Part shown: in pieces, positions 47,076-59,700 of the stretch | How positions within the stretch are numbered: the first letter of the stretch is position 1 | How the letters are laid out: each line of letters begins with the position of its first letter | From: Zanthoxylum bungeanum | Lineage: Eukaryota; Streptophyta; Magnoliopsida; Sapindales; Rutaceae | Assembly (NCBI GenBank): GCA_019454045.1 | Contig: SKCR01049642.1 | Coordinates: forward strand, 1 to 64,000 | DNA: 64,000 nucleotides | Direction: 5' to 3' | Translations under genes and position numbers: made by a program | Notes under the pieces: generated by a model | Told to the model about the DNA's origin: nothing | Database searches by the model: none | What the model saw: only the letters and a program-made list of their open reading frames with translations

Positions 47076-48270
47076 TGTTGGGGTTTCTAGGTTAAACCAA
47101 GATCAAATTAAGCAAGAAATCATGTGAATACATCAAAGTAAAGTAGCGAACAATACTCATTTTGATCGGCTAAGGATGTGTAGACAACAAAACTTTTGCT
47201 TCCATTGAAGTTGCTCCAAGCTTCTCCTTTGATGTAGGTTGAGCTTCCAAGCTTCCAAGCTTTATGAATGAGATTCCAAACTCATGGGAAAGGTTCCTTA
47301 TCACTTTTGTAAGACTCCTTGTGAGTGCTAGCTCTAAGGAAAAATTGTAACAATTCTTTCTTGGTTTGTGAAGAATTCGGCCAAGCCAAATCCAAGGGAG
47401 AGAGATGGCCAAGTTTCGGCCAAGGGAGAGAGATGAAAAGAAATTTTGCGACTTGTGTATTTTTTTTCTAAGACAATTATTCCTTATTTCAAAAAGTCTC
47501 TTAAACTTTTGTATATCCTTTTCCAAAAAGGCTAAAACAATTTGGAGGGAAAAATTGCATTAATTGTTCCCAACAACTCCCATCACCGAAAAGTGAGTCG
47601 AAGTCAATCTCAAAAAGTTGACAAGACTTCAATCACTAAAGTGACATTTGATAAGACTCGCGATGTGACTTGTGGGCCCCACTTTAATTTCAAAATTCGA
47701 GTGGGCCCGCAAACACATTCCGGGCTCGGGTTTGTTAATTCCGAATTAACGAATTTTCCGTTGCGACGTAATTAAATCAAATTTAATTAAATAATTATGC
47801 CTAGTAAAATTACTATTCACGTCGCTCACGAATTAATTCTAAATTAATTCTTTTACATGAATTAAAATCCAATTTTAATTCCGCGTCTAAATCTAATTTC
47901 GTATAATATATCGAATATATTATTTTATCGATTAATTCCGAATTAATCGTTATCTCTCTTTAAATAGTATTTTATCCCAGATAAAATCTCCCCGTAATTA
48001 ATTCTAGATTAATTTTCTCTCTCCTCTAATTAATCCCAGATTAATTATGTTCGAGTCATACGTCATCGGTGAATCTTCGAGAAGCGACCCATGAGATCCC
48101 TGGATATGTTGACAGTAAATCCGGTCATCGGAATATCCGAATACGTGCGTATCTAGTACCACGTTCTTACCGATTTACAAGATATGGTTTGCTTCTAGCA
48201 AAGCGTTGTGCCTACCCAATTCTCCAGAAATATTCTTTTAAGGAATATGTAATCTATGTCAAGCGTAGTA
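47076..48270 (-). mobile_element. C6: partial LTR of the C1 family, inverted
   Basis: It starts TGTTGGGGTTTCTAGG on the plus strand and resembles the inverse of the C1 LTR end, including the CGGCCAAG-rich leader (near 47390-47430) and the near-palindromic AATTAATC units near 47990-48050. It breaks off inside the LTR at about 48270, where plus-strand pol sequence of C5 begins. Confidence 0.8.
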
Positions 48271-50878
48271 TATGTACTAAGGATGATGTCTTAAACTATG
48301 GAGAATGAGAACTTGAAGTGACTGGGATCACTGTAGCAAGTTTCTTGAACCGATAAAGACGACTAAAAGTCGCAAACGGTACTGTACAGTTTGAATAACG
48401 GTACAGTGAGCTGGAAATCTTCCAAGCAAGATACTGTTACCGAATAAATAACAAATGCGGATTATTGCTGCAGCTGAGGCAGCAATAGAAGCCATCTGGG
48501 TCAATAAATAAATCTAATTGGATTAGATATAGTTCTGTTAGCGGCTGAGCTGGGCGTCAGCAGAGGCTAAAGAATTAACGGTATCATCAACGATCCAGAT
48601 AGATACTTTGACTATTCATCTGATTCGTTCGGATCATACATCGTGGTGATGTGATGATCGAATAAATCGTGTCAGACGATAATCATATAAATCCGCTGAT
48701 AAAAGCAGTTTCTCAGCAGTTTGAGCCAATCGTACATAGTTCGGGTGTTAGACACTCGAGTAACTGGCTAAATGCCAAGTGGGAGATTTTTGGACAGTTA
48801 TGACCCATAGCGTCACTATTTGTACAGATCATAGTGTTGTTGTACAAATTAACTATGTGACAAAGGAGATTGCACTCTTATCATTTGTGATTAGATCACC
48901 TTAGATATATAAATGATAGGAGGTCCTTATGATTTGTTCCTAGATTGATAATGATATGAGACAGTATCAATCAACGAAGGATAAATCATTAAACATCCCT
49001 AGTCAGAGCATTGTCGAGATTGGACATCGATAGATGCGTAAAAGACTAGTATTACACTTATACGTGTTATGTGAGACATAACGGCATAGTTCTCGTATAT
49101 CTGGGTATATGATACTCAGGCAAGTGTGATAGGAGGTTGTGTTTCACCGATGGTACGGGAAACAGCTTCGCTCTGGATTAGACCACCGCAGAATCCCATT
49201 GGTAGTATGACTTTGTGTCTGTGGGAGTCTGCAATCAGGGTAGGTGTATTTGGTCTTAACTTGAGACTTGCACCGCTAATACTTGCGACAATCAATATAC
49301 TTTAGTTGAGGTCGTCCAGGGCTTTAACAGGTTTTGTGTACGCCGATGCTGGTATATTGAGAATCGTAGTGTATTGGGTGTGATGTCAAGACGGAAGTGT
49401 CACTCCAGTCATATGGAGATGATGGTCACGTAGGATACGGTATTAGTGCTCTTATATGCTGCGGGGCTATCGGGATATTATGACTCGGTCATGTGTATCC
49501 GATTATAGAGACTAGTTATCAGACATCAGACATGTGCTTCGTACGGGGCAGACACATATCCAGCCCCAGGCCTAGCACGTGATCATCCGATACTGGATCG
49601 AAATACGCAATACTACGTATACTACGCCTGATATAGATCACATATTCCTGTAAGGATATTTCCAGAGAATTGGGTAGGCATGACGCTTTGCTAGAGGCCA
49701 ACCTTGTCTTGTAAATCGGTAAAACGTAATATTTGGTACTTACGTGTTCGGATAGTCCGACGGCCGAATTTACTGCCAACATATCCGGAGATCTCATGGG
49801 TCGCTTCCCAATGATACACCGATGACGTATGACTCGCATTATATATTAATCTGGGATTAATTAGAAGAGAGAGAAAATTAATCTGGGATTAATTACGGAG
49901 ATATTTTATCTAGGATAAAATATCAATTTAAAGAGAGATAACGATTAATTTGGAATTAATAGATAAATAATATATTTGATATATTAAACGAAATTGGATT
50001 TCGATTAGGAATTAAAATTAGATTTTAATTCGGGCACTTGAATTAATTTAGAATTAATTCTCGAGCGACGTGATTAGTAAATTGGATTTATTAACGAGGC
50101 ATCGAGAAAATCGTTAATTTAGAATTATCGAAACCGAGCTCGGTGTGTGTTTGCGAAGTTACGTTGATTTTGAATCACGTGCCGCAAGTCGCATCGCAAA
50201 TCACATCGCAAGTCATAAAAGTCAAATCGCTTTTTGGAAAAGTAACTTTGACTCTTTGACTTTGACCTTTAAAATTTGGAGGGAAATTTTGGGGGGGAAA
50301 AGACTTTTGACTTTTTGGAAAAGTGAAAGCCTTTTCCTTTTCACCTTTTACCAAGGGTAAAATGATTTAATAAACATTATTACATTTGTTTTATTTCTTT
50401 TTGGAAAAGAAAATAAATGGTAAAACATTTTAGTAATTTTGGAAAATATATAAGTAAAGTGTTAGACACATTTTCCCTTAACCTAATTGATTTTCTCCAT
50501 CTCTCTTCCCTCTCCAAACTCACGCCCAAGGCAGTGGACTGCCCTTGGTTGGCCGAAAATGATGATGCATTTTTTAGGGTTTTGTGGCAAAATCCAAGTG
50601 CTAGCACACTCCTAAGAGGTATACGAAGGTGTTAGGGAAACTCACCCACGAGCCGGGAATCGTTTGACGCAAATTCGAGGCTCAAATCTCAGCTCAAAAC
50701 TGAAATTCTTGGATAAAAATCTGCTGCAGTGGGCGCCTATACCAGTGAGCTTTTTGAAGGTTTTTGTTCGTCGTATCGTCTCAACCGATCAATGTAAGTA
50801 TTCTGTAACTTCTTTGATATGTATTTCACACATCTTCATGCTTGTTTGATGATCTTGGGACCTAGAATAAAACCAACA
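48271..50878 (+). mobile_element. C5: 3' part of a Copia element (RNase H end plus 3' LTR)
   Basis: The first part (48271-48787) is the RNase H end of pol, with the phrase CTAAGGATGATGTCTTAAAC at its start and a polypurine tract (CCAAGTGGGAGAT) at its end. The LTR runs 48788-50878 and ends ACCAACA. Its first bases read TTTTGG instead of TGTTGG. The LTR is of the C3 type (GGGACCTAGAATAAAACCAA at its end). The rest of the element is missing; the left edge is a junction with inverted LTR C6. Confidence 0.85.
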
Positions 50879-51430
50879 GTATCTTTACAAACTTCATGTG
50901 TTTCAACAAATGACCTAATCATGCCCTTATGATCGGATCTTTTGAACCGGGAAAGGAGAATGTCAAAGTTATTTGATCCATACATAAGATTGTAAAGACA
51001 TCAAGTCTAAGGACTAGTCAAATAATCGATACATGAAAGTTCTCACAGACACATGAGATAAACATTCCATATGAAAACTTTCGGCGGTCAGTTCGGTGGA
51101 CACGAGTAACTCATGCATCCATGTGATACACCAAGCGGATGAATCTCCACTAGTAGCCTATGAGATCGGCTACCCCACTTAAGGGCGGATCATATCATCA
51201 TGCTAGTCTCTCCGCTTTATGAACTCCCAGATTATTCATAAAAATGACTATGAACATTATAGAGTAATGATTCTCATAAGGCGTGGAAGCCATCGTCTTA
51301 TTACTCCAAAGGCTTTATTACAATGTTGATAATTCATATAAGTTATGTAAGACACGTATAATAAAAATTATCATTTTATTAATTAATGAAAATATTACAA
51401 ATACATGTACATATAGCTCATCCACAAGTT
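50879..51430 (-). mobile_element. F: second LTR segment
   Basis: The first 170 bases match 46749-46925. The rest includes CGGTGGACACGAGTAACTC and AAGGCGGGATC-like sequence, then the AAGTTATGTAAGACACG stretch (51343-51420) that recurs at 54149-54228. It ends near GGGTATAGGGCATATCCC. No coding frame is seen. Confidence 0.55.
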
Positions 51431-52097
51431 GGGTATAGGGCATATCCCTAAAAGGTAAACCTTGAGTAAATTATTATCTAGATGTTTTCACAGCTTTTCC
51501 TTTTGGCTATAAAAAGGTAGTGAGTGAAGGAAGACACCAAATCATTATCTAACTCTAGTAATACCTTTGGTTAAATTAACTTTAGTTTGGAAAGTTTTAT
51601 TAACGCCTTGGTCCCACCCACTTGTATCTTTTATAATATCTTTTTTTATAAACAATTGATTTATATTTATTAGCCTTAAAGGTAATAAATCTCTAAGATC
51701 ATCACGGAATAATTACTTAGGTAAGGGATAAGCAATACACTCTATATTTCCTTAGAAAGTCTCTAGATGCTTGCACCCTAAAATAATCATGCTAATTCTA
51801 ATCATACATAGAATCTTCAAACATATGAGTTTTAATATGTTGGAATTATTTTAGGCATTAAATAACTTTGATTAATATTTAATTATGATATTGCATTTTA
51901 TTTTAATCAAATAAATTTACTATTCACATTTTTTTGCAGATACCTGAACTTTAAATGCAATTTCACAATTCAAATCTTAACCAAATCATGCAAAACTTGT
52001 GCCTAAAATTAATTTCAAGGTGTTATCTTTCCAACGAGCTTTTACACACCCAATTTCGAGCTCAAATGAGAGAGAACTAATCATAACAAAAACGACA
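51431..52097. other. Non-coding AT-rich stretch between F pieces
   Basis: No recognisable gene was found. A TATA-like CTATAAAAAGG lies at about 51510-51520. It is probably the interior of the F element or another LTR fragment. Confidence 0.4.
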
Positions 52098-52495
52098 TGC
52101 TGATACCATTGATTTCGACTTTGTTGTGTGTAACCTTTTGGGTTCCCCTTAAGTTAGACATGAAATGAATCGTGATAATTTAATCAAACATAAATTATCC
52201 TCCGATCAGATGGTCGTTCGATTTCAATGACCAAGGTTGACATCTAGCAACATGCAAGGCCCCCAAATGAGAGGGAAAGATATATACTCATTCTGTATAC
52301 GATTTACATATGATATGATCCCTCGCCTCACTGTATCCCACCTATATACCTAGGGTACGGAAAGTGTCTACCTATATGGTCAAAGGTATGATGTTGATAG
52401 TGTCATGAATCGTGCTAACCCAAGAATCTCACATGATTCTTCCATTGTGGCCACAGTCCTAAACACTGATCACACATATCAACCAGCGAACAAGG
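52098..52495 (-). mobile_element. F: third LTR segment with a PBS-like edge
   Basis: From 52110 it matches 46306-46695 closely. It is preceded by GCTGATACCAT, whose complement ATGGTATCAGC is nearly a tRNA-iMet PBS, while the left copy is preceded by TTAACCAT. The copy is cut at about 52495 by the LINE remnant. Confidence 0.55.
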
Positions 52496-54148
52496 AGCCT
52501 CAGCCCCGCCAAGCAAACAAAACCAAAACCACATCGCCTATCTAAAGCATTTATGCTTTAGGGACCGGCCTGCCCTTCACCACACCGGATGCCGAGAAGA
52601 ACTCAATCATAAGCAGCAACAAAACGAAAGACTGCCAGATGAGCATCGGAAACGCTAAAACAGAAGATCTTCCTCATCAAGGGATTAAATCCATTAATCC
52701 AGGCCCTAAATGCTCCTTAGAGAGTCACAGAATTTTTTATGTTTACCCAAGAAAAGCAACCTGCATCTAACCGTCTCACAAATCTCATCCACAACATGAT
52801 CTATTGATGCTGCAGTTTGATTGAAGACTCTCATGTTACGTCAAACCAAATGAAGTATACAGAGGCTGCTGAAATAAGTCTAGCTACCAGTAATTTTTTA
52901 TCCCATTTTTTCTTCAATTTTACCACGGCCCACCGAAGAAAAATTGGCCAGTCCAGGCTCGGCCAATGGATGGGAACCCTGAAGGAAGAATATGTGTTTG
53001 TGCGTTTCTGCATAAGAAGAGCAAAGGATACAAGTGTTATTGCTCAGAATTCCAAACCTGGTAAGCCTATCCATAGTATGTAATCTCTCCATGGAAGCCA
53101 ACCAAAGAATAAATCGTCTTGGAATATGACCACTGAACCATAGAAGATGGTGGATGGTGTTTGGATTTCTTTTACACCTTAAGAACTCCCAAGCACTATC
53201 TATGGTAAAAGAGTTAGATGTGCTACCCTTCCAGACATACCAATCTTGCTAATCTGGCTTAGGCATGAAATTAATTGAATCTCATATTTCCTTAAGCACA
53301 GATAAGCTATTTGGAAAGTTCCAAACTCCTTCTTTTATTATCTCGGCCATCCGTGCATCCGGGGTCAAACTCGTGCATCTTATCTCCCTAAAACTTAGAA
53401 GATTGCCGATAGGACCATTTGGAAGCCAGTAGTCCCGCCAAAGAAAAGCCGAAAGACAGACCATTGCCAATTCGGATTTGAAAATTTCCAGCACACCACT
53501 CTCTGCCTCGAAGGATCTTTTTCCACATCCATGAAACACTTGAAGTAGGTTTCAAATGCCAAAAAGAACGATTTTTAATGATTGTCCCCTGAACCCAAAC
53601 AGCCCATATTAAGATTTTATCAGTTAAAAGCCTCCAAATATGCTTGAGAATTGCTGCTTTATTCCAGTCTTTCATTCTTTTAATTCCCAATCCGCCCTCT
53701 TTTTTTGGGTAGCAGAGAGAAGCCCACGCAACTTTTGCTGAAGCTGCATTAACTGAAACTTTCCATAAAAAGAGGACATAATATCTTCAATTTTTCTAAT
53801 CACAGCCTGAGGAAGGAGAAACATTGAGCTCCAGTAGACCTGCATAGAGAAGAGAACCGATGTAATTAATTGCATCCTCCTCGCATAAGAAAGGGAGAAC
53901 GAGGTCCAAAGCCGAATTCTAGCCAGTAGACGGTCTATTAGTTCCTGGCAGTCTCGATGCTTTAATCCAGAAGTTAGCAGAGGAACACCAAGGTATTTGA
54001 TAGGGAGAGTTTCCTTTTGAAAACCAATGATTCCTTGAAGGCTGTTCACCATGTCTTCATCCATTTTGGAAATAAAAATTTGGCTTTTGTTTCTATTTGG
54101 AATGAGTCCAGAGAAATTAGAGAACTCAGAAATGGCTTCCTGGTAAAT
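52496..54148 (-). pseudogene. 5'-truncated L1-type LINE remnant (RT end and zf-RVT)
   Basis: The minus strand shows the end of a plant LINE reverse transcriptase: TLPIKYLGVPLLTSGLKHRD, then RRMQLITSVLFSMQVYWSS and FLLPQAVIRKIEDI (54064-53672), followed in other frames by GGLGIKRMKDWNKAAILKHI and the zf-RVT region with FILWLASMERLHTMDRLTR and CILCSSYAETHKHIFF (about 53130-52990). Endonuclease and RT core are missing. Several frameshifts and stops are present. The remainder (52496-52800) resembles a LINE 3' UTR. No poly(A) or target duplication was recognised. Confidence 0.85.
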
Positions 54149-54228
54149 AAGTTATGTAAGACACGTATAATAAAGATTGTCATTTTATTAATTAATGAAA
54201 ATATTACAAATACATGTACATATAGCTG
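54149..54228 (-). mobile_element. F: short LTR piece right of the LINE
   Basis: The stretch matches 51343-51420 almost base for base (AAGTTATGTAAGACACGTAT at its start). With the segment left of the LINE it shows that the LINE lies within an F LTR that has lost several hundred bases. Confidence 0.75.
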
Positions 54229-54545
54229 CACTAATCGGGTATGGCGAAGAAGGTTGGGGTCTGGTACGATGCGATCTTATTGAAGAGATTCAACAAAATA
54301 AGGATTTATATGATCGATTTTATCCATCAAACGGATGAGCAGACAATCTATTACATTTATTGCATTTCTTCTAGTCGCCGACACTAGAGGTACATTGGAT
54401 GGACTTAATGAGTTTATGAATTATCATCGCATCAAGGTGCAATCTTGTACTGCATACTATTGCTGAGAATGTTTGGAGTTGTTATAGGATTCGTAATCAA
54501 TTATGGTATGAAGTATTGGGTTTCACACCAAGTGCGTTAGGAGGA
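54229..54545. other. Unassigned low-copy-looking sequence
   Basis: Base composition is more balanced than the flanks, and the text suggests an old coding region, but no frame is open long enough and no domain was recognised. A DNA-transposon remnant is one possibility. Confidence 0.25.
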
Positions 54546-56640
54546 GACTTTGGAGGCAACATGATTTGAATTTGTGTTTTTATATTTTTTAAGTGCAACT
54601 TTTTATGTTATATTTGTACTCTTTAAATATATATTTCTCTAATATACATGAGAATATTTTTATAATACACAAGTAGTGTTGAATAAATTTAAAAAGAATC
54701 ACAAAAATATAAAAATAATTAATAATAAATATGAAATTTGTAATATTTATTAAACAATAAAAAAAATAGATATATAAAGAGCAAAAATATAAATTTTCAA
54801 AAAAAAAAAAAATAAGTATATAAATATTGTTAAATTTAAATATATATATATATAATATACACACACACAACAAAGTAGTGTTAAATAAGTGTGTATATAT
54901 ATATTAGGGAAGTGAATTTTTGTAAAAAAGAGGGGCAATTTCGACATTTTAAGTAGGAGAGTGGCAATTGGGGGGGGGGGGGGGGGTAGCCCTTACCTTC
55001 TAATTATACATTTGACTAAAAAATCAAGATAACATAATATCCATTTAAAATATGAGTCATTCTATGACGATGCTGGTTAAAAACACTTGTCAATAGTAAG
55101 ATTATTGTGGAACATTATACATAATTAGTATTGTAAATAGATATAACATATAAAAAAATGAATTCAATTAGTTTCGTCAAGTAATACAAATCTTTTAATA
55201 TTCTCTTAAAATAATAAATATGTTTTTTAATTTATTTCACTTCATTATTTTTTATTGATGGCAAACAAAGTCTTAGTAAAAGCATGAATTTAATTAAGTT
55301 ATGAATATTTTTATAATTAACTTAATATAACTTCCAACTCTTAAATTTCCACTAATAAATATTAAGTGAAACATTAAAAAACGAAGAAGGTGAGAAATTA
55401 GAATGTGTAAAGTTGATCATTAATAATAAATCATTTCCTTAATCATCAATAATTTTTTTTCTTATTTTCATGTATAACAGTTTTTCAAAATTAATCAGAT
55501 ATTATGAAATACTTTTAAAATTCTTGATTGATGTGGTTATTTAAATAAGTGTGTTGGTGAAATATATAAATATAATATTATGATGAATGATTATTATAAG
55601 AAAAATATAAAAATAATTTAATTTTTATCTATATATAATCATCAATAATAAATCATTTGAGTTATATGTGTAAAAGTTAAATATTAATAACTAATGAATG
55701 ACAACAAATAGAGATGAAAGAGTTCATGTGTTTAGATGGACATCTTTAAATGTAAGGAAGATGACGTAAATAATTTAAAATGAGAGAGTATTTTTCAGCT
55801 TTTATAGATTAATTAAAATAAATAATTACTTTTCCCAATTAATATCGAGAATTTTATCGAGCATCTTAGAATTTTCCTCAAATTATAAAATGAAATTCAT
55901 ATATGCAATTATTGAAATAGTCATAAATTCTAATCCTTTAAATATCATTTCTAATTATGAATCTAGATAGTTTGATCGGAAATCAATAATCTCTCCAAGA
56001 GTGATTCCTTAAAATTAATCGGACATTAATAGAAAATGATAAAAATTGATATTCCGCATAACTACAAATAAAAAAAATTAAAAACTTATTTCTTCATATC
56101 CTCTAATTAAAAAATAAAATAAATTAAGAATATTGGTGTAATTACCTCAGTAATAATTTATTTAAATTAAAATAGATTTTATTTTTCATCATTTCAAACA
56201 TAATTTTTATTCTTTTCACATAAAATCATCAATCAAAACGTTAAAAAAAAAAGAAATTAAAAATTAAAAAATGAAAAAAAAATTGAAAATAGACAACTTA
56301 GCAAAATTGAAAATCATCCGATTTATTAGTAAAAATTTCAGTGCAAGTATAAATAAAATGATTAAAATCAGTAGGATTGGAATCGTTGATTAAGAGTGGA
56401 TCAATTGGCGCGTAATGACCATTCATCCACAAAGACAAAGTAGCTAAATTGTCAACATCGACATAACCATTGATTAAACAACAACCATCCGATCACTACA
56501 TCACGCAATCAAAAACATCACCCACCAATCAACGGTGTAGATCAAAAGCCGCCATCAAAGGGTTACTTACTTACCCACCGTAAAATTACAATCCGATCAT
56601 TTTGTTTAAATAAATAAATATTATTATTATTATTTTTAGG
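54546..56640. other. AT-rich intergenic region upstream of the kinase gene
   Basis: No gene was found in about 2.1 kb. It contains a run of 17 G (54970-54986), TA/CA runs near 54838-54905, and many short A or T runs. The last 500 bases probably include the promoter of the kinase gene, but no clear TATA box could be chosen. Confidence 0.6.
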
Positions 56641-56747
56641 TGTCACCACAATTCACAATTTACATATTGGAGAGCTATAGCTTGAGGGAGAAGGTTAAGC
56701 GAATCTAGTTTAAGCCACAAAAAGCGATTTTACAAAATAGTCTTCTT

Positions 56748-56767
56748 CGTCGTCGTCGTCGTCGTCG
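56748..56767 (+). repeat. CGT trinucleotide microsatellite in the 5' leader
   Basis: A run of CGT units ends directly at the start codon of the kinase gene (TCG ATG TCG). It could vary in length between individuals without changing the protein. Confidence 0.85.
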
Positions 56768-59700
56768 ATGTCGAAAGTGAAGCATCTACTAAGAAAACTC
56801 CACATCGGCGGCGGAATAAATGACCATCAGAGACTCCCAGATGCCGGCCCCGTTATTAGCCCGAATCCAAGCACTAGTCTCAGTCCCAATACTACGACGT
56901 CGTCTTTGTCTTCTAGTTCCGGGACATTGGGAATACTCGGGGCCGTTGAGTCGGCTGCTAGCGATCGGACGGCTGGGGACAGTGGATTGGATTTTAACTT
57001 TTTGGAGGAGGAGTTTCAGGTGCAGTTGGCTTTAGCGATTAGCGCGTCGGATCCAGACGCGAGAGAGGAGGTTGAATCGGCTCAGATCGATGCTGCCAAG
57101 CGGATGAGCCTCGGCTGCCGCTCGGCTTCCGTCACTGATACCGATGCGCTCGTCGAGTTTCTCTCACTTCGATATTGGGTGTGTAAATTCTTTTATATAT
57201 TTTGATTTTGGGATTCAGATTTTTGCCTTTTCAATTTCGGGTTACTTGGGATGTTTTGTTTTTGAAATCATTCGTTTCGGATCATGATTTAGGATCGTAT
57301 TCTATGTTTACGCATCAGATTATTATATAAACTTTTGTTCATAAATAGTGTTGAGATTCTTTTGTCTTGGTATTGCATTATTGCATATCACTTCATTGAT
57401 CTCTTTGGTTATGATTCCAATGCATTATGGAGAAGCTGGATGAATTAGTTTGATTTTTTAATTTGATTCTTTTTTTTATAGGTTTGTGTTAACTGTTAAG
57501 TTTGAATTCTTGCCACTGAACATAGTTGGATTTATGTTAATGATGGCTATTGGATTTTGTCATAGGTTTTTTTAATTTTTTCGAGCATGTGTAAGTTTGT
57601 GTGAAGTATATTGATCGGTGAATTGTGGGTTTATTTGGAAGACATAAACAATTCTTTCTATTTTGAATCTTTGTAATACATATAATATTTGCATAGCCAG
57701 TACAATCTGTTCCTTCATTCATGGCCACTGAAGTTGCATGTCAATTTCCCATTTTCTGATATTACCATATTTACCTACTTATTTCCTTGTTTTACAAATT
57801 TAAAATTCATGTATATGTAACATGAATGTACTACTATAGCCTTATTGCAAAAGGTTTTGTTTGTTGACCTTGAGAGGGGCATAACAGAGAAATAACATAA
57901 CGGTACGAGGTTTTCATCGTTTAGATCCTTAATTTTTTATTTTATTTTATGTTTTATTTTTTAAATTTAAGGAGTTTTTCTCCTTTTTGTTTTGAACTAG
58001 GACCTTCCTTTTAATTTTTCTATTAATCGTACCATTTTAGAGGCAAGAATAAGAATTCAATTGAAACTAACTTCATTTTTTTTGGAAACGTGAAACTAAC
58101 TTCATGCCGGTACTTAATTAACAAATTAATTAATTACTCGATCTAGATCTCCTCGACCGCCGGAGTCGATGTAAATTTTCAGTGAATTTGATGAAGAAAG
58201 GAATTTCTAGGGTTTCCTAGTGGATGGAACTTTGGTGGGTCGGAGTCTTAACTTCTTTATTTATTTCATTTTACTAATTTTTTTTTTTTTTTTTTGTATT
58301 TGTATTTGTATTGTTATATTATTATTTATATAGTATAATAATATATTTTTTATTTTTAAAAATAATGATTGTTTTTAAAAAGTAAATTATATTGTTTTTA
58401 AAAAATAAATTATGCATTTATCATTGAAAATGCAATTAATTTTTTTTTTCATTTTTAGGTTGAAGTTGCTCGACCGCCTCGATTTTCGAACCTGCTAATA
58501 ATTGTTTACCCTTTTAATGATCTTTATGTAATTTTTTGGCTTCTCATCTGCAGTTGTATAGCAAAGGGTTTACTAATTTTTATATCTTTCACATGCAGAG
58601 CTATAATACTGTAAATTATGATGAAAAAATTGTCGATGGATTTTATGATGTATATGGAATTACCTCAAATTCGGTTTCGCAAGGAAAGATGCCGTTGTTG
58701 TTGGATCTTCAAGCAATATCCCTTCCAGATAATCTTGATTATGATGTGATTTTGGTAAACCGCTTGGTTGATCCTAATCTTCAAGAGCTTGAGAAAAGAG
58801 TGTATACTGTATCAGTCGAGTGTCGATACTGTGGGCTTGGTCCAATTTTAAGTGGCTTGATCCAGAAAATTGCTGACATTGTTGTTGAGAGAATGGGTGG
58901 TCCAGTTGGTGATGCAGAAGAAATATATAGAAGGTGGACCTTGAGAAGTACCGAGTTGAGGAATTTCTTAAACACAAACATTCTTCTGCTTGGGTGTCTT
59001 GATGTTGGACTGTCACGTCATAGGGCTCTACTGTTCAAGGTAGTAAATTTTCAAAGCCTTTTTTATCCTTACGTTAAACTGAATCAAACAATATTTATTC
59101 ACCCTGTAGCCTGGCTTGGGTATCCTGATTACTTTTAATTTATATTATAATGTTGGCTTATCAGTGCTTGGAGAAAACGCTAGTGTTGTCCCCTATTCTT
59201 TCAGCTATTTTATTGTCAGAGTATGTTTCTGATCCTTAAGATATATTGATTGAAGTTAATGATCATCTTTCCCTGTGGTGCTAGGTACTAGCTGATAGAA
59301 TCAACCTTCCATGTATGTTGGTTAAAGGAAGCCACTACACCGGCACAGATGATGGAGCTGTAAACCTGATCAAAATTGATAATGGAAGGTATTAATCTCC
59401 ACATTCAAGTCACAAATGCCTTTTATTTATGTATATTTCTGGATAATTGCTTTTCCCACCAACTCCCCGCCTTTCTTTGGTTTTTTGGGGGGTGGTGGAT
59501 GCTTTGTCTTCTTTATTTATTTCCTCATTCATGCGCTCAAATTTTCCTGAAAGTATACCTTCCAAAAAAGCATGATTATTATCAGTTTTATGTATGTAAA
59601 TTCATTAATGTTTGTAGTATTTGCTGTAATTAGTTTACTTAAATGCCCGCTATTTGTATGTCTTTGCATTTGTACCCATATATCCTTAACATAGTGTTGT

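Noticed and set aside
54589..54947. Tyr/Phe/Ile-rich frames in AT-rich DNA
   Set aside because: Composition alone explains them.
56820..57035. 71-codon frame overlapping exon 1 of the kinase gene
   Set aside because: Out of frame with the conserved N-terminus; a shadow of the true exon.
58536..58598. Extension of exon 2 to the left, using the CTGCAG at 58549-58554 as acceptor
   Set aside because: The acceptor at 58598 gives RYW followed by [10 protein letters not shown], which fits the family spacing; the longer form adds unrelated residues.
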